A DNA stretch of 64,000 nucleotides from Aneurinibacillus sp. Ricciae_BoGa-3 (GTDB taxonomy: Bacteria; Bacillota; Bacilli; Aneurinibacillales; Aneurinibacillaceae). The stretch lies in assembly GCF_028421645.1 (NCBI RefSeq), contig NZ_CP116887.1:1242001-1306000 (forward strand), read 5' to 3'. This document shows positions 27,531-37,427 of the stretch, one piece after another (the stretch's first letter is position 1; every line of letters starts with the position of its first letter). Made by a program: the position numbers and the translations under genes. Below the pieces are notes generated by a model. It was not told where the DNA came from. It saw only the letters and a program-made list of their open reading frames with translations, and searched no databases.

Positions 27531-27725
27531 CTAATGGTAAATGGCGCTTCTTTTAGCATTATTAATGGTGGCTTCCACGATTTCAAGCACATCGTGTTTG
27601 TCGAGGTTCTGGATGCCATTCCGTAATACAATAAAAGCATTGAGTTCTTCAGTTCTTAAGACATGGTGTACTTCGGGCATTACAGTATTGATAATTGTTG
27701 CTAATTTCACAGTTTCCACGGACAT
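27531..27725 (-). CDS. Small protein of unknown function
   Basis: 64 residues, mostly alpha-helical in composition (LATIINTVMPEVHHVL, HDVLEIVEATINNAK). The second of two adjacent ATG codons is preferred because GAGGTGAT gives the right spacing; an upstream ATG at 27758 has no ribosome site. The stop lies inside a hairpin (GAAGCGCC/GGCGCTTC, 27524-27550) that may end transcription. Confidence 0.5.
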   Translation of the reverse strand: MSVETVKLATIINTVMPEVHHVLRTEELNAFIVLRNGIQNLDKHDVLEIVEATINNAKRSAIYH

Positions 27726-27895
27726 CATCACCTCGTTTAGTCTGTCTTGGTCATACATAAACGATGATTCTCAAACATTGCGGGTTTGGAAAGATGCTGC
27801 CGGGTAGCTATGTGCCCAACATAAGATGCTGTGAAGGGTTATAACCCTGCTATTATTATACCACATCTTGCTAGCGAAGTACCGTGCTTTTGCAG

Positions 27896-27920
27896 AAAAA
27901 AACCCGGCACTGGGCCGGGT
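27896..27920 (-). terminator. pckA terminator
   Basis: On the minus strand ACCCGGC pairs with GCCGGGT and runs into a T7 tract. Confidence 0.85.
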
Positions 27921-27935
27921 GTAAACACGAGCTGT

Positions 27936-29516
27936 TTAGTTCGATTTGGGAGCCGCACTCTTAATAGAGTCGGGCATATCCGCGAAACGGTTGAAATTAG
28001 CCACGAAAAGCTCAGCGAGTTTCTTAGCTTGCGCATCATACGCTGCTTTGTCTTCCCACGTATTGCGAGGATCAAGAATAGCAGCGGGTACGCCTGTGCA
28101 ACTTTCAGGCACAAGCACGCCGAATACCGGGTCAGCCTTATACTCTACTTTGTCTAAATCACCATGCAGAGCCGCTGTAATCATCGCACGGGTGTATGGG
28201 AGGTTCATGCGCTTGCCTACACCGTATGGACCGCCGGACCATCCGGTATTGACCAGGTAAACCTTGGCGTTGTGCGATTGAATTTTCTCTCCGAGCATTT
28301 CAGCATACACCCTAGGTGATAGAGGAAGGAACGGCTGGCCGAAGCAGGTGGAGAAAGTGGCTTCTGGTTCTGTTACGCCGCGCTCAGTTCCCGCCAGTTT
28401 ACTTGTATACCCTGAAAGGAAATGAAACATTGCCTGTTCCTTCGTTAATCTCGAAATAGGAGGCAGCACACCGAAAGCATCCGCTGTAAGGAAAACCACA
28501 ACGTTTGGATGACCGGCGGCACCCGGAATTAAGGCATTCGCAATGTAGTCAATGGGATAAGCTGCGCGCGTGTTTTCCGTCAGGCTTTTGTCATCATAAT
28601 CAGCTTCGCGTGTTTCTTCATTTACCACAACATTCTCGAGCACGGAGCCGAACTTAATTGCCCCGTAAATTTCCGGTTCTTTTTCTTTGGAAAGGTTGAT
28701 ACATTTAGCGTAGCATCCGCCTTCGATGTTGAAGACGCCATTATCTGACCAGCCGTGCTCATCATCGCCAATCAGCATGCGATCCGGATCTGCGGATAAA
28801 GTCGTTTTACCTGTCCCCGAAAGCCCGAAGAAGAGAGCGACATCCCCGTCTTTTCCTTTATTAGCCGAGCAGTGCATCGATAGCACACCTTGCTCTGGAA
28901 GTAGAAAGTTCATCACGCTGAAAATCGATTTCTTAATTTCACCTGCATATTTGGTTCCGCCAATAAGCACAATTTTCCTGTCGAAGTTTACGAGAATAAA
29001 CGTTTCCGAATGGGTGCCATGAACAGCTGGATCCGCTTCGAAATCTGGAGCGCTTACTACCGTGAACTGGGCTTCATGCGTAGTCAGTTCTTGAGCGGTA
29101 GGCCGAACAAAGAGCTGGTGGGCAAAGAGATTGTGCCAGGCATACTGGTTTATCACGCGAATCGGCAGACGGTATTCTTTATCGGCACCTGCAAATCCAT
29201 CAAAGACAAAAAGTTCTTTGCCTTCGAGGTATGCAAGAACATCCTGATACAGCCGATCGAATTTCTCTTCAGAAATCGGCTGGTTTGTCGAACCCCAGTC
29301 GATTTTGTCGTGGACAGAAGGAGAATCCACGATGAATTTATCTTTAGGCGAACGGCCTGTATATTTCCCCGTTTCTGCGGTAATTGCACCAGTAGAAGTA
29401 AGTTTGCCGCCGTTTTGCTTGATCGCGCATTCGACAAGTGAACCTACCGGCAAATTAAAAAATACCTTTCCTGATCTCAAAATCTCTTTTAAGTCTTTGT
29501 TCATTTGAGTCTCCAT
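27936..29516 (-). CDS. pckA: Phosphoenolpyruvate carboxykinase (ATP)
   Basis: 526 residues, normal for the enzyme. Motifs seen: [13 protein letters not shown] near residue 53, the P-loop [11 protein letters not shown] near 230 (kinase 1a) and [10 protein letters not shown] (kinase 2, metal site). It converts oxaloacetate plus ATP to phosphoenolpyruvate and CO2, the first committed step of gluconeogenesis. Translation could start at METQ or four codons later at MNKDLKE, which has GGAG at a suitable distance. Three repeated TAGTATG(T/A)C boxes upstream suggest repression by a CcpN-type regulator. Confidence 0.97.
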   Translation of the reverse strand: METQMNKDLKEILRSGKVFFNLPVGSLVECAIKQNGGKLTSTGAITAETGKYTGRSPKDKFIVDSPSVHDKIDWGSTNQPISEEKFDRLYQDVLAYLEGKELFVFDGFAGADKEYRLPIRVINQYAWHNLFAHQLFVRPTAQELTTHEAQFTVVSAPDFEADPAVHGTHSETFILVNFDRKIVLIGGTKYAGEIKKSIFSVMNFLLPEQGVLSMHCSANKGKDGDVALFFGLSGTGKTTLSADPDRMLIGDDEHGWSDNGVFNIEGGCYAKCINLSKEKEPEIYGAIKFGSVLENVVVNEETREADYDDKSLTENTRAAYPIDYIANALIPGAAGHPNVVVFLTADAFGVLPPISRLTKEQAMFHFLSGYTSKLAGTERGVTEPEATFSTCFGQPFLPLSPRVYAEMLGEKIQSHNAKVYLVNTGWSGGPYGVGKRMNLPYTRAMITAALHGDLDKVEYKADPVFGVLVPESCTGVPAAILDPRNTWEDKAAYDAQAKKLAELFVANFNRFADMPDSIKSAAPKSN

Positions 29517-29567
29517 TTTTCCTATCCTTCCCGTGTTTGTATTTTAAAGGCGAAATATTCAAACGAA

Positions 29568-29618
29568 ATAGTATGTCATTAATAGAATAATTAGTATGAC
29601 TTAATAATAGTATGTCTT
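29568..29618. promoter_or_regulatory. Triple TAGTATG[TA]C repeat upstream of pckA (CcpN-like operator candidate)
   Basis: Copies at 29568-29580, 29591-29602 and 29607-29618, all in the same orientation, 50-100 nt from the pckA start. The first two match the B. subtilis CcpN operator TRTGHYATAYW at 9 of 11 positions by eye. CcpN represses pckA and gapB during growth on glycolytic carbon. Confidence 0.45.
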
Positions 29619-29887
29619 TTCGCAATGTGCAACACCTTGTTGGCAAAAATAAAAAAATAGCCAAACACCCAGCATTGTTCTACGAAGAAAAAGTGGAGGA
29701 TAGGCGAAAAAGAGCTAGAATTCTGCTAAATATGCAAGGTAACGTTAAATTATTACACAAAATGAGTAAATTTTCTGTTTCTATATCCTTCATAAATATG
29801 GTACTATATCTACACAACTTAATAGCCTATGAATTGATGCTGTCTCTGGTTCTTGTATTTGTATAACAAGAAGGAGGAAAACAAACC
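29619..29887. other. AT-rich intergenic region between divergent genes
   Basis: No supported gene. An 84-codon frame at 29612-29866 lacks a ribosome site and overlaps the pckA control region. The ribosome site of the next gene (AGAAGGAGG, near 29870) is the only clear signal. Confidence 0.5.
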
Positions 29888-30232
29888 GTGCTGAGAAATA
29901 AAGCAATAGCGGGTGTTTCGAAACCGATGAGTCTTGTGGAGGAAGTTCTGACACAGCAGGGATTTAGGCGTAAAGGAAGCAAAGAAGAGCCTGTATTTCG
30001 CCTCAATATGCAGGATACGGCAACCATGAGATCCTATTCTCTTGACATACCGTTCAGAGAAGAGGAACTAAGCAGGGAGCGAGTTGCACGGCTGGGCAGC
30101 CCTTACGTGGTCGCAGGATCTTCCACTGTACGAACAACCGGTATGGATGACGTTCCTCAATCAGTTTCATGGGCAGCAGAAAGCAAACTAGCCGAAGTGG
30201 CAGATTATCTAACGATGTATGATTATAAGTGA
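29888..30232 (+). CDS. Small protein, possibly YugN-like
   Basis: 114 residues from GTG with AAGGAGG about 11 nt upstream. It begins with a helix (MSLVEEVLTQQGFRR) followed by beta-type segments (YSLDIPFREEELSRERVARLGSPYV). The arrangement recalls the YugN-like family of Bacillales, but the match is weak by eye. The role is unknown. Confidence 0.5.
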   Translation: MLRNKAIAGVSKPMSLVEEVLTQQGFRRKGSKEEPVFRLNMQDTATMRSYSLDIPFREEELSRERVARLGSPYVVAGSSTVRTTGMDDVPQSVSWAAESKLAEVADYLTMYDYK

Positions 30233-30304
30233 TAGACCATAATAGTAAGCGCTTACCCTCCGCTTTGAGCGGGGGGTTTACTGTTCGTTTCTACATAATT
30301 TTGT

Positions 30305-31132
30305 GTGTGGATGGGATGGATGCAGATCATGGACATGGCGTTGTACACGGAGATTTTACAGGCCGAAAAACAAAAGGGAACAGCTGTGATTGTGCATGGT
30401 GCCGGTGAATATTTTGCCCGCTATGTGTGGTTGTCCCATAAGCTCAATGAGGCCGGGTTTACTGTAATTGGCGGAGATTTGCCCGGCCACGGTCGGTCTT
30501 TTGGGAAGAGGGGACATATAGACAGGTTCGAGGACTATTATGGGGCTGTTGATCACTGGCTGTCTGTAGCAGAGCGGCAGGCGGGTCCGGTTATTTTAAT
30601 TGGGCACAGCATGGGCGGTTTAATCGTAACAAGGTATATGCAACAAAGGAAGCCGGCGATTGATGGGGTGGTACTGTCTTCACCTTGCCTTGGCCTGGCG
30701 AGAAAAGTTTCACCGGTTCTTGAGGCTGCAGCCACCATCATGAATCGCCTGGCGCCATCCTTCACCCTGCCAGCAGGGATTACAGCAGATACGGTAAGCA
30801 GAGACCGCGCTATTGCCGACCGTTACCGGGACGATCCCCATATTATTGTTAAAGTGAGCGTGAGATGGTATAAAGAGCTTAAAAAAGCAATACAGCTGGC
30901 ATTATCGGAGCTAGAAGAGTATAAGGCTTGCCCAACGCTCATTATGCAGGCTGGAGATGACCGGATTGTTAACGCGTTTACAACCAGGGCTTGGGCGCAG
31001 CGTCTTCCGGTGGAGGATAAGCAGTATTATGAATGGGCCGGTTTGTTCCATGAAATATTTAACGAACCTGAAAAAGAAAGCGTAGTACAGTATCTGCTTG
31101 AGTGGATGGAAAAAATAAAGCATCGGCGATAA
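30305..31132 (+). CDS. Alpha/beta hydrolase, lysophospholipase/monoacylglycerol-lipase-like
   Basis: 275 residues. VIVHGAGEYFARY is the oxyanion-side strand, GGDLPGHGRS follows, and the nucleophile elbow GHSMGG lies near residue 100; Asp in QAGDDRIV and His in AGLFHEIFNE complete a catalytic triad. The layout matches Hydrolase_4 monoacylglycerol lipases such as Bacillus YtpA. The start is uncertain among several ATG/GTG codons; none has a strong ribosome site. Confidence 0.8.
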   Translation: MWMGWMQIMDMALYTEILQAEKQKGTAVIVHGAGEYFARYVWLSHKLNEAGFTVIGGDLPGHGRSFGKRGHIDRFEDYYGAVDHWLSVAERQAGPVILIGHSMGGLIVTRYMQQRKPAIDGVVLSSPCLGLARKVSPVLEAAATIMNRLAPSFTLPAGITADTVSRDRAIADRYRDDPHIIVKVSVRWYKELKKAIQLALSELEEYKACPTLIMQAGDDRIVNAFTTRAWAQRLPVEDKQYYEWAGLFHEIFNEPEKESVVQYLLEWMEKIKHRR

Positions 31133-31145
31133 TTCGCCGATGCTT
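31118..31145. terminator. Hairpin at the end of the hydrolase gene
   Basis: AAGCATCGGCGA pairs with TCGCCGATGCTT; the stop codon TAA lies in its loop. Convergent csp reads towards the same hairpin. Confidence 0.65.
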
Positions 31146-31162
31146 GGTGTCGATTTTTGTTA

Positions 31163-31360
31163 TTATAGTTTCACAACGTTCGCAGCTTGAGGTCCACGAG
31201 CGCCTTCTACAATATCAAATTCAACTTCTTGGCCTTCATCAAGTGATTTGAAGCCCTCAGATTGGATAGCTGAGAAGTGAACGAATACATCGTTTCCGTC
31301 TTCAACTTCGATGAAACCGAAACCTTTTTCTGCATTAAACCATTTTACTTTACCTGTCAT
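31163..31360 (-). CDS. Cold-shock protein (CspA family)
   Basis: 65 residues from ATG 31360 behind GGAGG; the frame extends further upstream but without a ribosome site. The RNP1 motif KGFGFIEV and RNP2 DVFVHFS are intact, giving a single OB-fold that binds single-stranded nucleic acid and melts RNA structure in the cold. B. subtilis CspB/C/D are of this size. A leader of about 40-50 nt is predicted from the promoter at 31410-31438. It lies downstream of typA in the same direction. Confidence 0.95.
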   Translation of the reverse strand: MTGKVKWFNAEKGFGFIEVEDGNDVFVHFSAIQSEGFKSLDEGQEVEFDIVEGARGPQAANVVKL

Positions 31361-31409
31361 GTTGACCTCCTGCGAAAATCCATTGAAATATAGTGTAGTA
31401 CACATATAA

Positions 31410-31438
31410 ACTATACCATATTTGTATAGACTGGACAA
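31410..31438 (-). promoter_or_regulatory. Sigma-A-like promoter for csp
   Basis: On the minus strand: TTGTCC, 17 nt, TATAGT. Confidence 0.5.
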
Positions 31439-31475
31439 TTCGATTTGGATAAAATTGTTTTATTGGCTAACAGGA

Positions 31476-33302
31476 TTAGCTAAGTTTTGAGTGCTTAGCC
31501 ATGCGATCGCGTTCTGATTTGTTCAGGTATTTCTTGCGCAGGCGGATAGACTGCGGGGTTACTTCACAGTATTCATCATCATTCAGGTATTCCAGCGCTT
31601 CTTCAAGCGTCAAAATGCGAGGCGTTTTTAATTTAACCGTTTCGTCTTTTGTAGCGGAACGGACGTTGGTTGCATGCTTTTCTTTACAGATATTTACGAC
31701 AAGATCGTTGTCGCGGTTGTGCTCGCCGACAATCATGCCTTCATACACTTCGGTTCCCGGATTCACAAACAGCGTACCGCGGTCTTCGATACCAAGCATG
31801 CCGTATGTGGTAGACGTGCCGTTTGCCATCGATACGAGTACGCCTACATGGCGGCCGCCAACAGCACCCTGGACAACCGGACGATAGCTATCGAAGGAGT
31901 GGTTTAAGATACCATAACCGCGCGTCTGGGTAATGAATTCGGTACGGTAACCGATAAGGCCGCGGGAAGGAATGATGAACTCAAGGCGGACGCTGCCGTA
32001 ACCATTGTTAATCATGTTTAGCATTTCCGCTTTGCGGGCTCCAAGCGATTCCATAACAGCACCTGTATACTCTTCAGGTACGTCAATCGTTAACCGCTCA
32101 GCCGGCTCTTTTTTTACACCGTCAATTTCCCGGACGATAACTTCCGGTTTGGAAACCTGCAGTTCGTATCCTTCACGGCGCATGGTCTCGATCAGAATGG
32201 ATAAGTGCAGCTCACCACGTCCTGACACGATATATAATTCAGGTGTCACTTCCTCAACGCGAAGACTTACGTCTGTCTCAAGCTCAGCCATTAGACGATC
32301 GCGCAATTTTCGTGATGTGACATGTTTTCCTTCGCGCCCAGCAAACGGACTGTTGTTTACAAGGAAAGACATCTGCAGCGTTGGCTCGTCAATAGTCAGA
32401 AGCGGCAGGGCTTCCTGTACTTCCAGGTCGGACACCGTTTCCCCAACGTTAATTTCATCAAGGCCTGGCACTGCGATAATATCGCCGGCTTTTGCCTCTT
32501 CAATCTCTACGCGTTTTAGGCCGATAAAACCAAACAGCTTGTTGATGCGTACCTGTTTAACGCTTCCGTCACGCTTCATTTGCGCAACAGTATCGCCTTT
32601 GCGGATGGTCCCGCGGTGCATGCGGCCAATTCCGATACGGCCGAGGTATTCGTTGTAATCCAGCATCGTTACCTGGAATTGAAGTGGCGCGTCGAAATCA
32701 CCAGCAGGCCCAGGAATGTGTTCGATAATCGTATCAAACAATACTCTTAGGTCCTCATCCTGTTTGTCAGGTGTAAGGCTGGCTGTTCCGTTAATGCCTG
32801 AAGCGTAAATAACCGGGAAATCAAGCTGGTCTTCTGTTGCATCCAGGTCGATAAACAGGTCGTATACCTCATCCACAACTTCCGCAGGGCGGGCGTTCTC
32901 ACGGTCGATTTTATTGATAACAAGAATAGGGGTAACTTTTTGTTCTAAAGCTTTCTTCAGGACGAAACGGGTTTGCGGCATACAGCCCTCGAATGCGTCA
33001 ACTACAAGCAGTACTCCGTCTACCATTTTCATAATACGCTCCACTTCACCGCCGAAGTCGGCGTGTCCAGGCGTATCCATGATATTAATGGTAACATCGT
33101 GATATTTAACCGCTGTATTTTTCGCCAGGATGGTGATCCCGCGTTCTCTTTCAAGGTCGTTGCTGTCCATCATCCGTTCTTCCACCTTCTCATTGGAACG
33201 GAAAGTACCGGACTGTATTAACATTTTATCTACAAGCGTGGTCTTGCCATGGTCAACGTGTGCGATAATCGCGATATTGCGAAGATCTTCTCTTAACTTC
33301 AT
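31476..33302 (-). CDS. typA: Ribosome-associated GTPase TypA/BipA
   Basis: 608 residues from ATG 33302, which has AAAGGAG upstream. The elongation-factor GTPase domain carries [10 protein letters not shown] (P-loop, residues about 11-20), [16 protein letters not shown] and NKID. Domain II, the EF-G-like domain III/V and the TypA-specific C-terminus (ending [16 protein letters not shown]) follow. It binds the 70S ribosome and supports growth at low temperature and assembly of the large subunit. The cold-shock gene next to it fits that theme. Confidence 0.97.
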   Translation of the reverse strand: MKLREDLRNIAIIAHVDHGKTTLVDKMLIQSGTFRSNEKVEERMMDSNDLERERGITILAKNTAVKYHDVTINIMDTPGHADFGGEVERIMKMVDGVLLVVDAFEGCMPQTRFVLKKALEQKVTPILVINKIDRENARPAEVVDEVYDLFIDLDATEDQLDFPVIYASGINGTASLTPDKQDEDLRVLFDTIIEHIPGPAGDFDAPLQFQVTMLDYNEYLGRIGIGRMHRGTIRKGDTVAQMKRDGSVKQVRINKLFGFIGLKRVEIEEAKAGDIIAVPGLDEINVGETVSDLEVQEALPLLTIDEPTLQMSFLVNNSPFAGREGKHVTSRKLRDRLMAELETDVSLRVEEVTPELYIVSGRGELHLSILIETMRREGYELQVSKPEVIVREIDGVKKEPAERLTIDVPEEYTGAVMESLGARKAEMLNMINNGYGSVRLEFIIPSRGLIGYRTEFITQTRGYGILNHSFDSYRPVVQGAVGGRHVGVLVSMANGTSTTYGMLGIEDRGTLFVNPGTEVYEGMIVGEHNRDNDLVVNICKEKHATNVRSATKDETVKLKTPRILTLEEALEYLNDDEYCEVTPQSIRLRKKYLNKSERDRMAKHSKLS

Positions 33303-33491
33303 CAAATTAACTCCTTTATAGAAAAAGTCCAACGTTTCGATTATACACCAAAACTGTCAAGATACCTATTTAAATTATTTTAACTTTTTCTATGTATTTT
33401 CCCGAAATCGGGGTATACTATACAAATGCTATAGAAAATCATGGTTTCGCTGTAGTAAAATAACTTGTTAAATAAAGGAGAAATATACAGA

Positions 33492-34976
33492 TTGGCTACT
33501 TTTCATGAATTAGGATTAAGTGACCCTGTAATTCGCGCAATTAGTGATTTGGGTTTCGAAGAGGCAACACCAATACAAGAAAAAACAATTCCCCTTGCTC
33601 TGCAGGGGCTAGATATAATTGGACAGGCACAGACTGGAACGGGTAAAACAGCTGCGTTCGGTATTCCCGTTATTGAGAAAGTTGATCCGGAAGATCCAGC
33701 GGTTCAGGCCCTTATTATGGCTCCAACGCGGGAACTTGCTATCCAGGTATCCGAAGAGTTGAGCAAACTTGCATCAAACAAACGCGTAAAAGTTCTTCCT
33801 GTGTATGGCGGGCAGGATATTAGCCGCCAGATACGCGCATTAAAGAATAAACCTCAGATCATCATCGGGACACCAGGCCGGCTGCTCGATCACATCCGTC
33901 GCAAAACGATCCGTTTAAACGAAGTTTCCATGGTCGTACTCGATGAAGCAGACGAAATGCTGGATATGGGCTTTGTTGAGGATATCGAGTCGATCCTATC
34001 CGAGATTCCTGAAACAAGGCAGGGACTATTCTTTTCTGCTACGATGCCTCCAGCAATCAGAAGGCTTACGGAACGATTCCTGCGCAATCCGCAACATGTA
34101 TCTATTCAGGCTAAAGAACTGACTGTATCGAACATTAAGCAATCTTATATGGAGATTCATGAGCGCCAGAAGTTTGATGTACTCTGCCGCCTGCTTGATA
34201 TTGATTCACCAGAGCTTGCGATTGTTTTTGGACGGACAAAGCGGCGGGTGGACGAGCTCAACGATGCGCTCAATAAACGCGGTTACCTCGCTGAAGGTAT
34301 TCACGGAGATTTAAGCCAGCGCCAGCGCGATGTGGCCATGCGCAAATTCCGTGAAGGCCAATTGGAAGTGCTTGTGGCAACGGACGTTGCGGCACGCGGG
34401 CTTGACGTATCCGGGGTTACACACGTTTATAATTTTGATATTCCGCAGGACCCGGAAAGCTATGTGCACCGGATCGGCCGGACAGGGCGCGCAGGTAAAA
34501 CAGGTGAAGCGGTAACGTTTGTCACGCCTCGCGAAATTGAGCATAAAAAGAGTATTGAGCAGCTAACCAAGAAGAAAATGGAACGCCGCCAGGTTCCAAC
34601 AATGGTGGAGGCACTGGAAGGAAAACAGCGCCTTGCTCTTGACAAACTTGTCGAAGCTGTTGAGGAAGGCGGACTTGGCGATTACCGCAGGCTGGCTGAA
34701 GAAGTATTGGATAATTATGATTCGGTTGCTCTTGTTTCTGCAGCCCTAAAGATTATGACCAAGAAAAGTGCGGATGTGGATATCGTTCTCACAGCTGAAG
34801 CGCCACTTCGCACGAAGAAATTCAAAAGAAAAGACGAAGGACGGGGCGGCGGCTATCGCGGCAATAAAGATAATTACGGCCGGGGTGACAAACGAGGCGA
34901 GGGCCGCGGCAAAAGGGACCGCGATGGCGGCAAGGATTTCCGCTCCAAAGACCGGGATAAACGCAAAAAAAAATAA
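33492..34976 (+). CDS. cshA: DEAD-box RNA helicase CshA
   Basis: 494 residues from TTG 33492, with AAAGGAG about 11 nt upstream; this start gives the N-terminus expected for CshA (short lead, then the Q motif GFEEATPIQ). Motif I AQTGTGKT, motif II DEAD, motif III SAT and motif [12 protein letters not shown] are intact. The C-terminus has the CshA dimer region and a basic Arg/Gly/Lys tail ([15 protein letters not shown]) for RNA binding. It takes part in RNA decay and ribosome assembly, especially in the cold. Confidence 0.93.
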   Translation: MATFHELGLSDPVIRAISDLGFEEATPIQEKTIPLALQGLDIIGQAQTGTGKTAAFGIPVIEKVDPEDPAVQALIMAPTRELAIQVSEELSKLASNKRVKVLPVYGGQDISRQIRALKNKPQIIIGTPGRLLDHIRRKTIRLNEVSMVVLDEADEMLDMGFVEDIESILSEIPETRQGLFFSATMPPAIRRLTERFLRNPQHVSIQAKELTVSNIKQSYMEIHERQKFDVLCRLLDIDSPELAIVFGRTKRRVDELNDALNKRGYLAEGIHGDLSQRQRDVAMRKFREGQLEVLVATDVAARGLDVSGVTHVYNFDIPQDPESYVHRIGRTGRAGKTGEAVTFVTPREIEHKKSIEQLTKKKMERRQVPTMVEALEGKQRLALDKLVEAVEEGGLGDYRRLAEEVLDNYDSVALVSAALKIMTKKSADVDIVLTAEAPLRTKKFKRKDEGRGGGYRGNKDNYGRGDKRGEGRGKRDRDGGKDFRSKDRDKRKKK

Positions 34977-34988
34977 GCATTGATTAGC

Positions 34989-35028
34989 AGGGGACACGGA
35001 CTTCAGATGATGAAGGCGTGTCCCCTTG
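34989..35028 (+). terminator. cshA terminator
   Basis: AGGGGACACG pairs with CGTGTCCCCT, then TGTTT. Confidence 0.75.
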
Positions 35029-35057
35029 TTTCTGCTGAAAAAAGGAAGGGCATATGA

Positions 35058-35503
35058 ATGGATACGTATATTATACTCGCGGTGATTATTGCTCTCGGAT
35101 TCTTCTCAAAGAATCTATCTGTCTGGCTTGCGGCACTGGTTCTTGTGATACTAAGGGCTGTACCTTTTGGAGGACCCGCACTTGGCTGGATTAACCAGTA
35201 CGGGCTTAAAATTGGGATTACGGTTTTAACCGCGGGGCTTCTTGCGCCCATTGCGCTTGGCAAAATAACGCTTGATCATCTAAAAACCATGATGACCAGC
35301 AGCATGGGGATTTTTTCCCTCTTGATGGGAATTTTTGTCGCCTATTTGGGGGGAAGGGAACGGGGCTTTTGACTGCTCATCCGCAAGTGGTGACCGGTCT
35401 TATGGTGGGCACCATTCTTGGCGTGGCTTTTCTGAGAGGGGTTCCGGTTGGTCCGCTTATTGCCGCAGGCATACTTGCCCTGTTTGCAGATGTGTTTAAG
35501 TAA
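35058..35503 (+). pseudogene. DUF441 membrane protein (YtwI-like), frameshifted
   Basis: Four hydrophobic segments of the DUF441 family. The first frame runs 104 codons to 35372. The remainder ([18 protein letters not shown], then [16 protein letters not shown]) continues in the other frame to TAA at 35501-35503. One extra G in the GGGGGG run near 35346-35351 would restore a 148-residue protein of normal length. This is either a real single-base deletion, a phase-variable tract or a sequencing error. ATG follows AAAGGAAGG. Confidence 0.8.
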
Positions 35504-35532
35504 GCTATACTGTAGGATGGAGGTTATTCTAC

Positions 35533-36486
35533 ATGCAAATTGAAACAGCATACAGCACGCGACAGCCTCTCCTCTGGGGCGATAAACGTTATCATACATG
35601 GAACCACCATCTTCGCAGCCAATTTGGCGAAAAGGTATTTAAAGTTATGCTTGATGCGGGATTTACCTGCCCTAACCGGGACGGATCGATTGCCAAAGGC
35701 GGATGCACATTCTGCAGCGCCAGAGGCTCAGGTGATTTCGCGGGCTGGCGGCGTGATGACCTGGTTACACAATTCAATGAAGTAAAAGGCCGCCAGCATG
35801 TGAAATGGCCGAACGCCAAGTATATCGGGTATTTCCAGGCGTACAGCAACACGTATGCGCCGGTGGAGGTACTCCGCGATTATTACGAAGTGATTCTTCA
35901 GCAGGAGGGCGTAGTTGGCCTTTCCATTGCGACGCGTCCCGACTGCCTGCCGGATGATGTGGTAGAACTGCTGGCAGAACTAAATGAAAAGACGTATCTG
36001 TGGGTTGAACTCGGGCTTCAGACCATTCATGAATCAACGTCGACTCTCATCAACCGGGCGCATGATACGGATTGCTATTGGGAAGCGGTTGAGAAGCTCC
36101 GCAAACATAACATTCGTACATGCTCCCACATTATTTTCGGCTTGCCGGGCGAAACGCATGAAATGATGATGGATACAGCCAGGGCAGTGGCCGCTGCAAA
36201 TGTAGAGGGCATTAAAATTCATCTGCTGCACCTGCTTAAGAAGACTCCTATGGTTAAGCAGTATGAAGCCGGCCTTCTTCGGTTCTTAGAAAAGGATGAG
36301 TATGTAAAGTTGATTGTGGACGCGCTTGAAATCCTTCCGCCGGAGATGATTGTGCACCGTCTGACCGGTGATGGCCCGCCGGATCTATTAATCGGACCTA
36401 TGTGGAGCCGCAAAAAATGGGAAGTGCTCAACGCCATTGATGCGGAACTTAGAAATCGAAATACCTGGCAGGGAAAAAAGCAATAA
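35533..36486 (+). CDS. ytqA: Radical SAM protein, YhcC/YtqA family (TIGR01212-type)
   Basis: 317 residues. The cluster-binding motif is CPNRDGSIAKGGCTFC (near residue 50-65), with an extended spacing characteristic of the YhcC/YtqA group rather than the usual CxxxCxxC. KYIGYFQAYSNTYAP and GLSIATRPDCL follow. Radical SAM enzymes use S-adenosylmethionine and a 4Fe-4S cluster; the family's substrate is not firmly known. In Bacillus a methyltransferase gene (ytqB) usually follows; here a repeat element starts at the stop codon. Confidence 0.9.
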   Translation: MQIETAYSTRQPLLWGDKRYHTWNHHLRSQFGEKVFKVMLDAGFTCPNRDGSIAKGGCTFCSARGSGDFAGWRRDDLVTQFNEVKGRQHVKWPNAKYIGYFQAYSNTYAPVEVLRDYYEVILQQEGVVGLSIATRPDCLPDDVVELLAELNEKTYLWVELGLQTIHESTSTLINRAHDTDCYWEAVEKLRKHNIRTCSHIIFGLPGETHEMMMDTARAVAAANVEGIKIHLLHLLKKTPMVKQYEAGLLRFLEKDEYVKLIVDALEILPPEMIVHRLTGDGPPDLLIGPMWSRKKWEVLNAIDAELRNRNTWQGKKQ

Positions 36487-36889
36487 AAACATCGTGGGCC
36501 ATGCCGCTCTCTTCTTTCCCCACGTAGAAGTTTATACGGCCGCTTTGTGGAACGTCGGACGGACCGGCATTAGGGAATCTTGGCTATCGGCAAGCATAGC
36601 GCAGGCGATAGCCTTAGATTCCTTTATACCGTTTAGGTGCAACATCTGGGTATCTCAATGATGGAGACAGTTGCCGGTCTGTTTCGCCCTCTGTTCCACA
36701 CGCTCCACAGGGGGAAAGAAAGGTGCGGACATGCGCCTCACGATGTTTTTCTTAGGTGTTTGGGACTATAGGTCCCTTTTAAAAAATTGCTCATGGAACT
36801 TCAACAGTGTGAATCACATCAAATTCTATGTCAACAAACAAGGAGGGATCTATCGGTCCCAGCAGAAAATGACTTTAATACTTTAAGGC
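36485..36889 (+). repeat. MITE-like repeat, copy 1
   Basis: A 266-bp core (36485-36750) starts with AAAAACATCGTG and ends with CACGATGTTTTT, a perfect 12-bp terminal inverted repeat. The arms continue as imperfect inverted repeats (CATG-CCGC-CTTTCCCC in one, its complement in the other), so the whole core can fold. A further 140 bp or so downstream, with a GGGAC/GTCCC hairpin, is also shared with copy 2. Copy 2 lies at 54818-55217 in reverse orientation. Frames in both copies encode a similar short peptide (STRSTGGKKGAD) but have no ribosome site. The element begins within the stop codon of the radical SAM gene. Confidence 0.75.
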
Positions 36890-36914
36890 GAAATATACTA
36901 ATGAGATGTTTGTA

Positions 36915-37427
36915 CTAAGCTGCAGGTACCGGCGTAGGGGTCGGTTTGGCGTATCCCTCTTTATACTCTTTGTCGATTTGCAGGCGGATCTTGCGCAGAC
37001 TAGGATCCTTTTGGTGCAGCATAACCGCTTCCATCGCGATATTCTGGCACGTATTGCACATGATTCCGTGTGAATCCCATACCACTTTTCCATCCGGTTT
37101 GATTTGCTGGATAAAGCAGCTTAAGTTGCTTTTGTGGCCCGCACTTTGCCCGCAGCTGCAGTAGCACGCCATGTTTTCGAGAACTTTTGGATGTGCAGCA
37201 GCTGTCTTGTATACCTCTACAATTTGCGGATCCACACCGGTTAGAAAAGATGGGAGCTGATGCACACTGGCCGTCGTTTCAAGCTTGTCTCCACCTTGGC
37301 CCATCACCATTTTTCCCGCATTGGATGGCAGCTGGCTGTTTGAAGAAGAGCAGCCTGCCACCAGGCCTGACAGAAGCAGCGTTACAACCAGTAAACTGCT
37401 GGTCCATAATTTTCGTTTTCGTGTCAC
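36915..37427 (-). CDS. PCYCGC-motif lipoprotein
   Basis: 170 residues. The signal peptide ends in the lipobox LVAGC at about residue 26. The core holds ACYCSCGQSAGHKSNLSCF and, further on, MCNTCQNIA, six or more cysteines that mark the PCYCGC family, here with Ser replacing Gly. Such proteins are found outside the membrane of Bacillales and may bind a metal; their function is not established. The start is GTG and overlaps the stop of the preceding gene by 4 nt. Confidence 0.8.
   Translation of the reverse strand: MTRKRKLWTSSLLVVTLLLSGLVAGCSSSNSQLPSNAGKMVMGQGGDKLETTASVHQLPSFLTGVDPQIVEVYKTAAAHPKVLENMACYCSCGQSAGHKSNLSCFIQQIKPDGKVVWDSHGIMCNTCQNIAMEAVMLHQKDPSLRKIRLQIDKEYKEGYAKPTPTPVPAA

Noticed and set aside
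27519..27556. Hairpin at the end of the small gene 27531-27725 as a firm terminator
   Set aside because: The stem is good but it overlaps the coding end and has no proper T-run on the minus strand; noted only as possible.
29612..29866. 84-codon frame upstream of the YugN-like gene
   Set aside because: No ribosome site, overlaps the pckA control repeats, and the composition is not protein-like.
32005..32658. 217-codon frame antisense to typA
   Set aside because: Ser/Arg-rich shadow of a highly conserved gene.
33340..33420. Strong sigma-A promoter for typA from TTGACA and TATAAT on the minus strand
   Set aside because: The two hexamers are only 9 nt apart, too close for sigma-A.
36671..36886. 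71-codon frame in repeat copy 1 (and its counterpart at 54795-55031)
   Set aside because: Both frames lie in the hairpin repeat and have no ribosome site; similarity between them follows from DNA repetition, and the ends differ.
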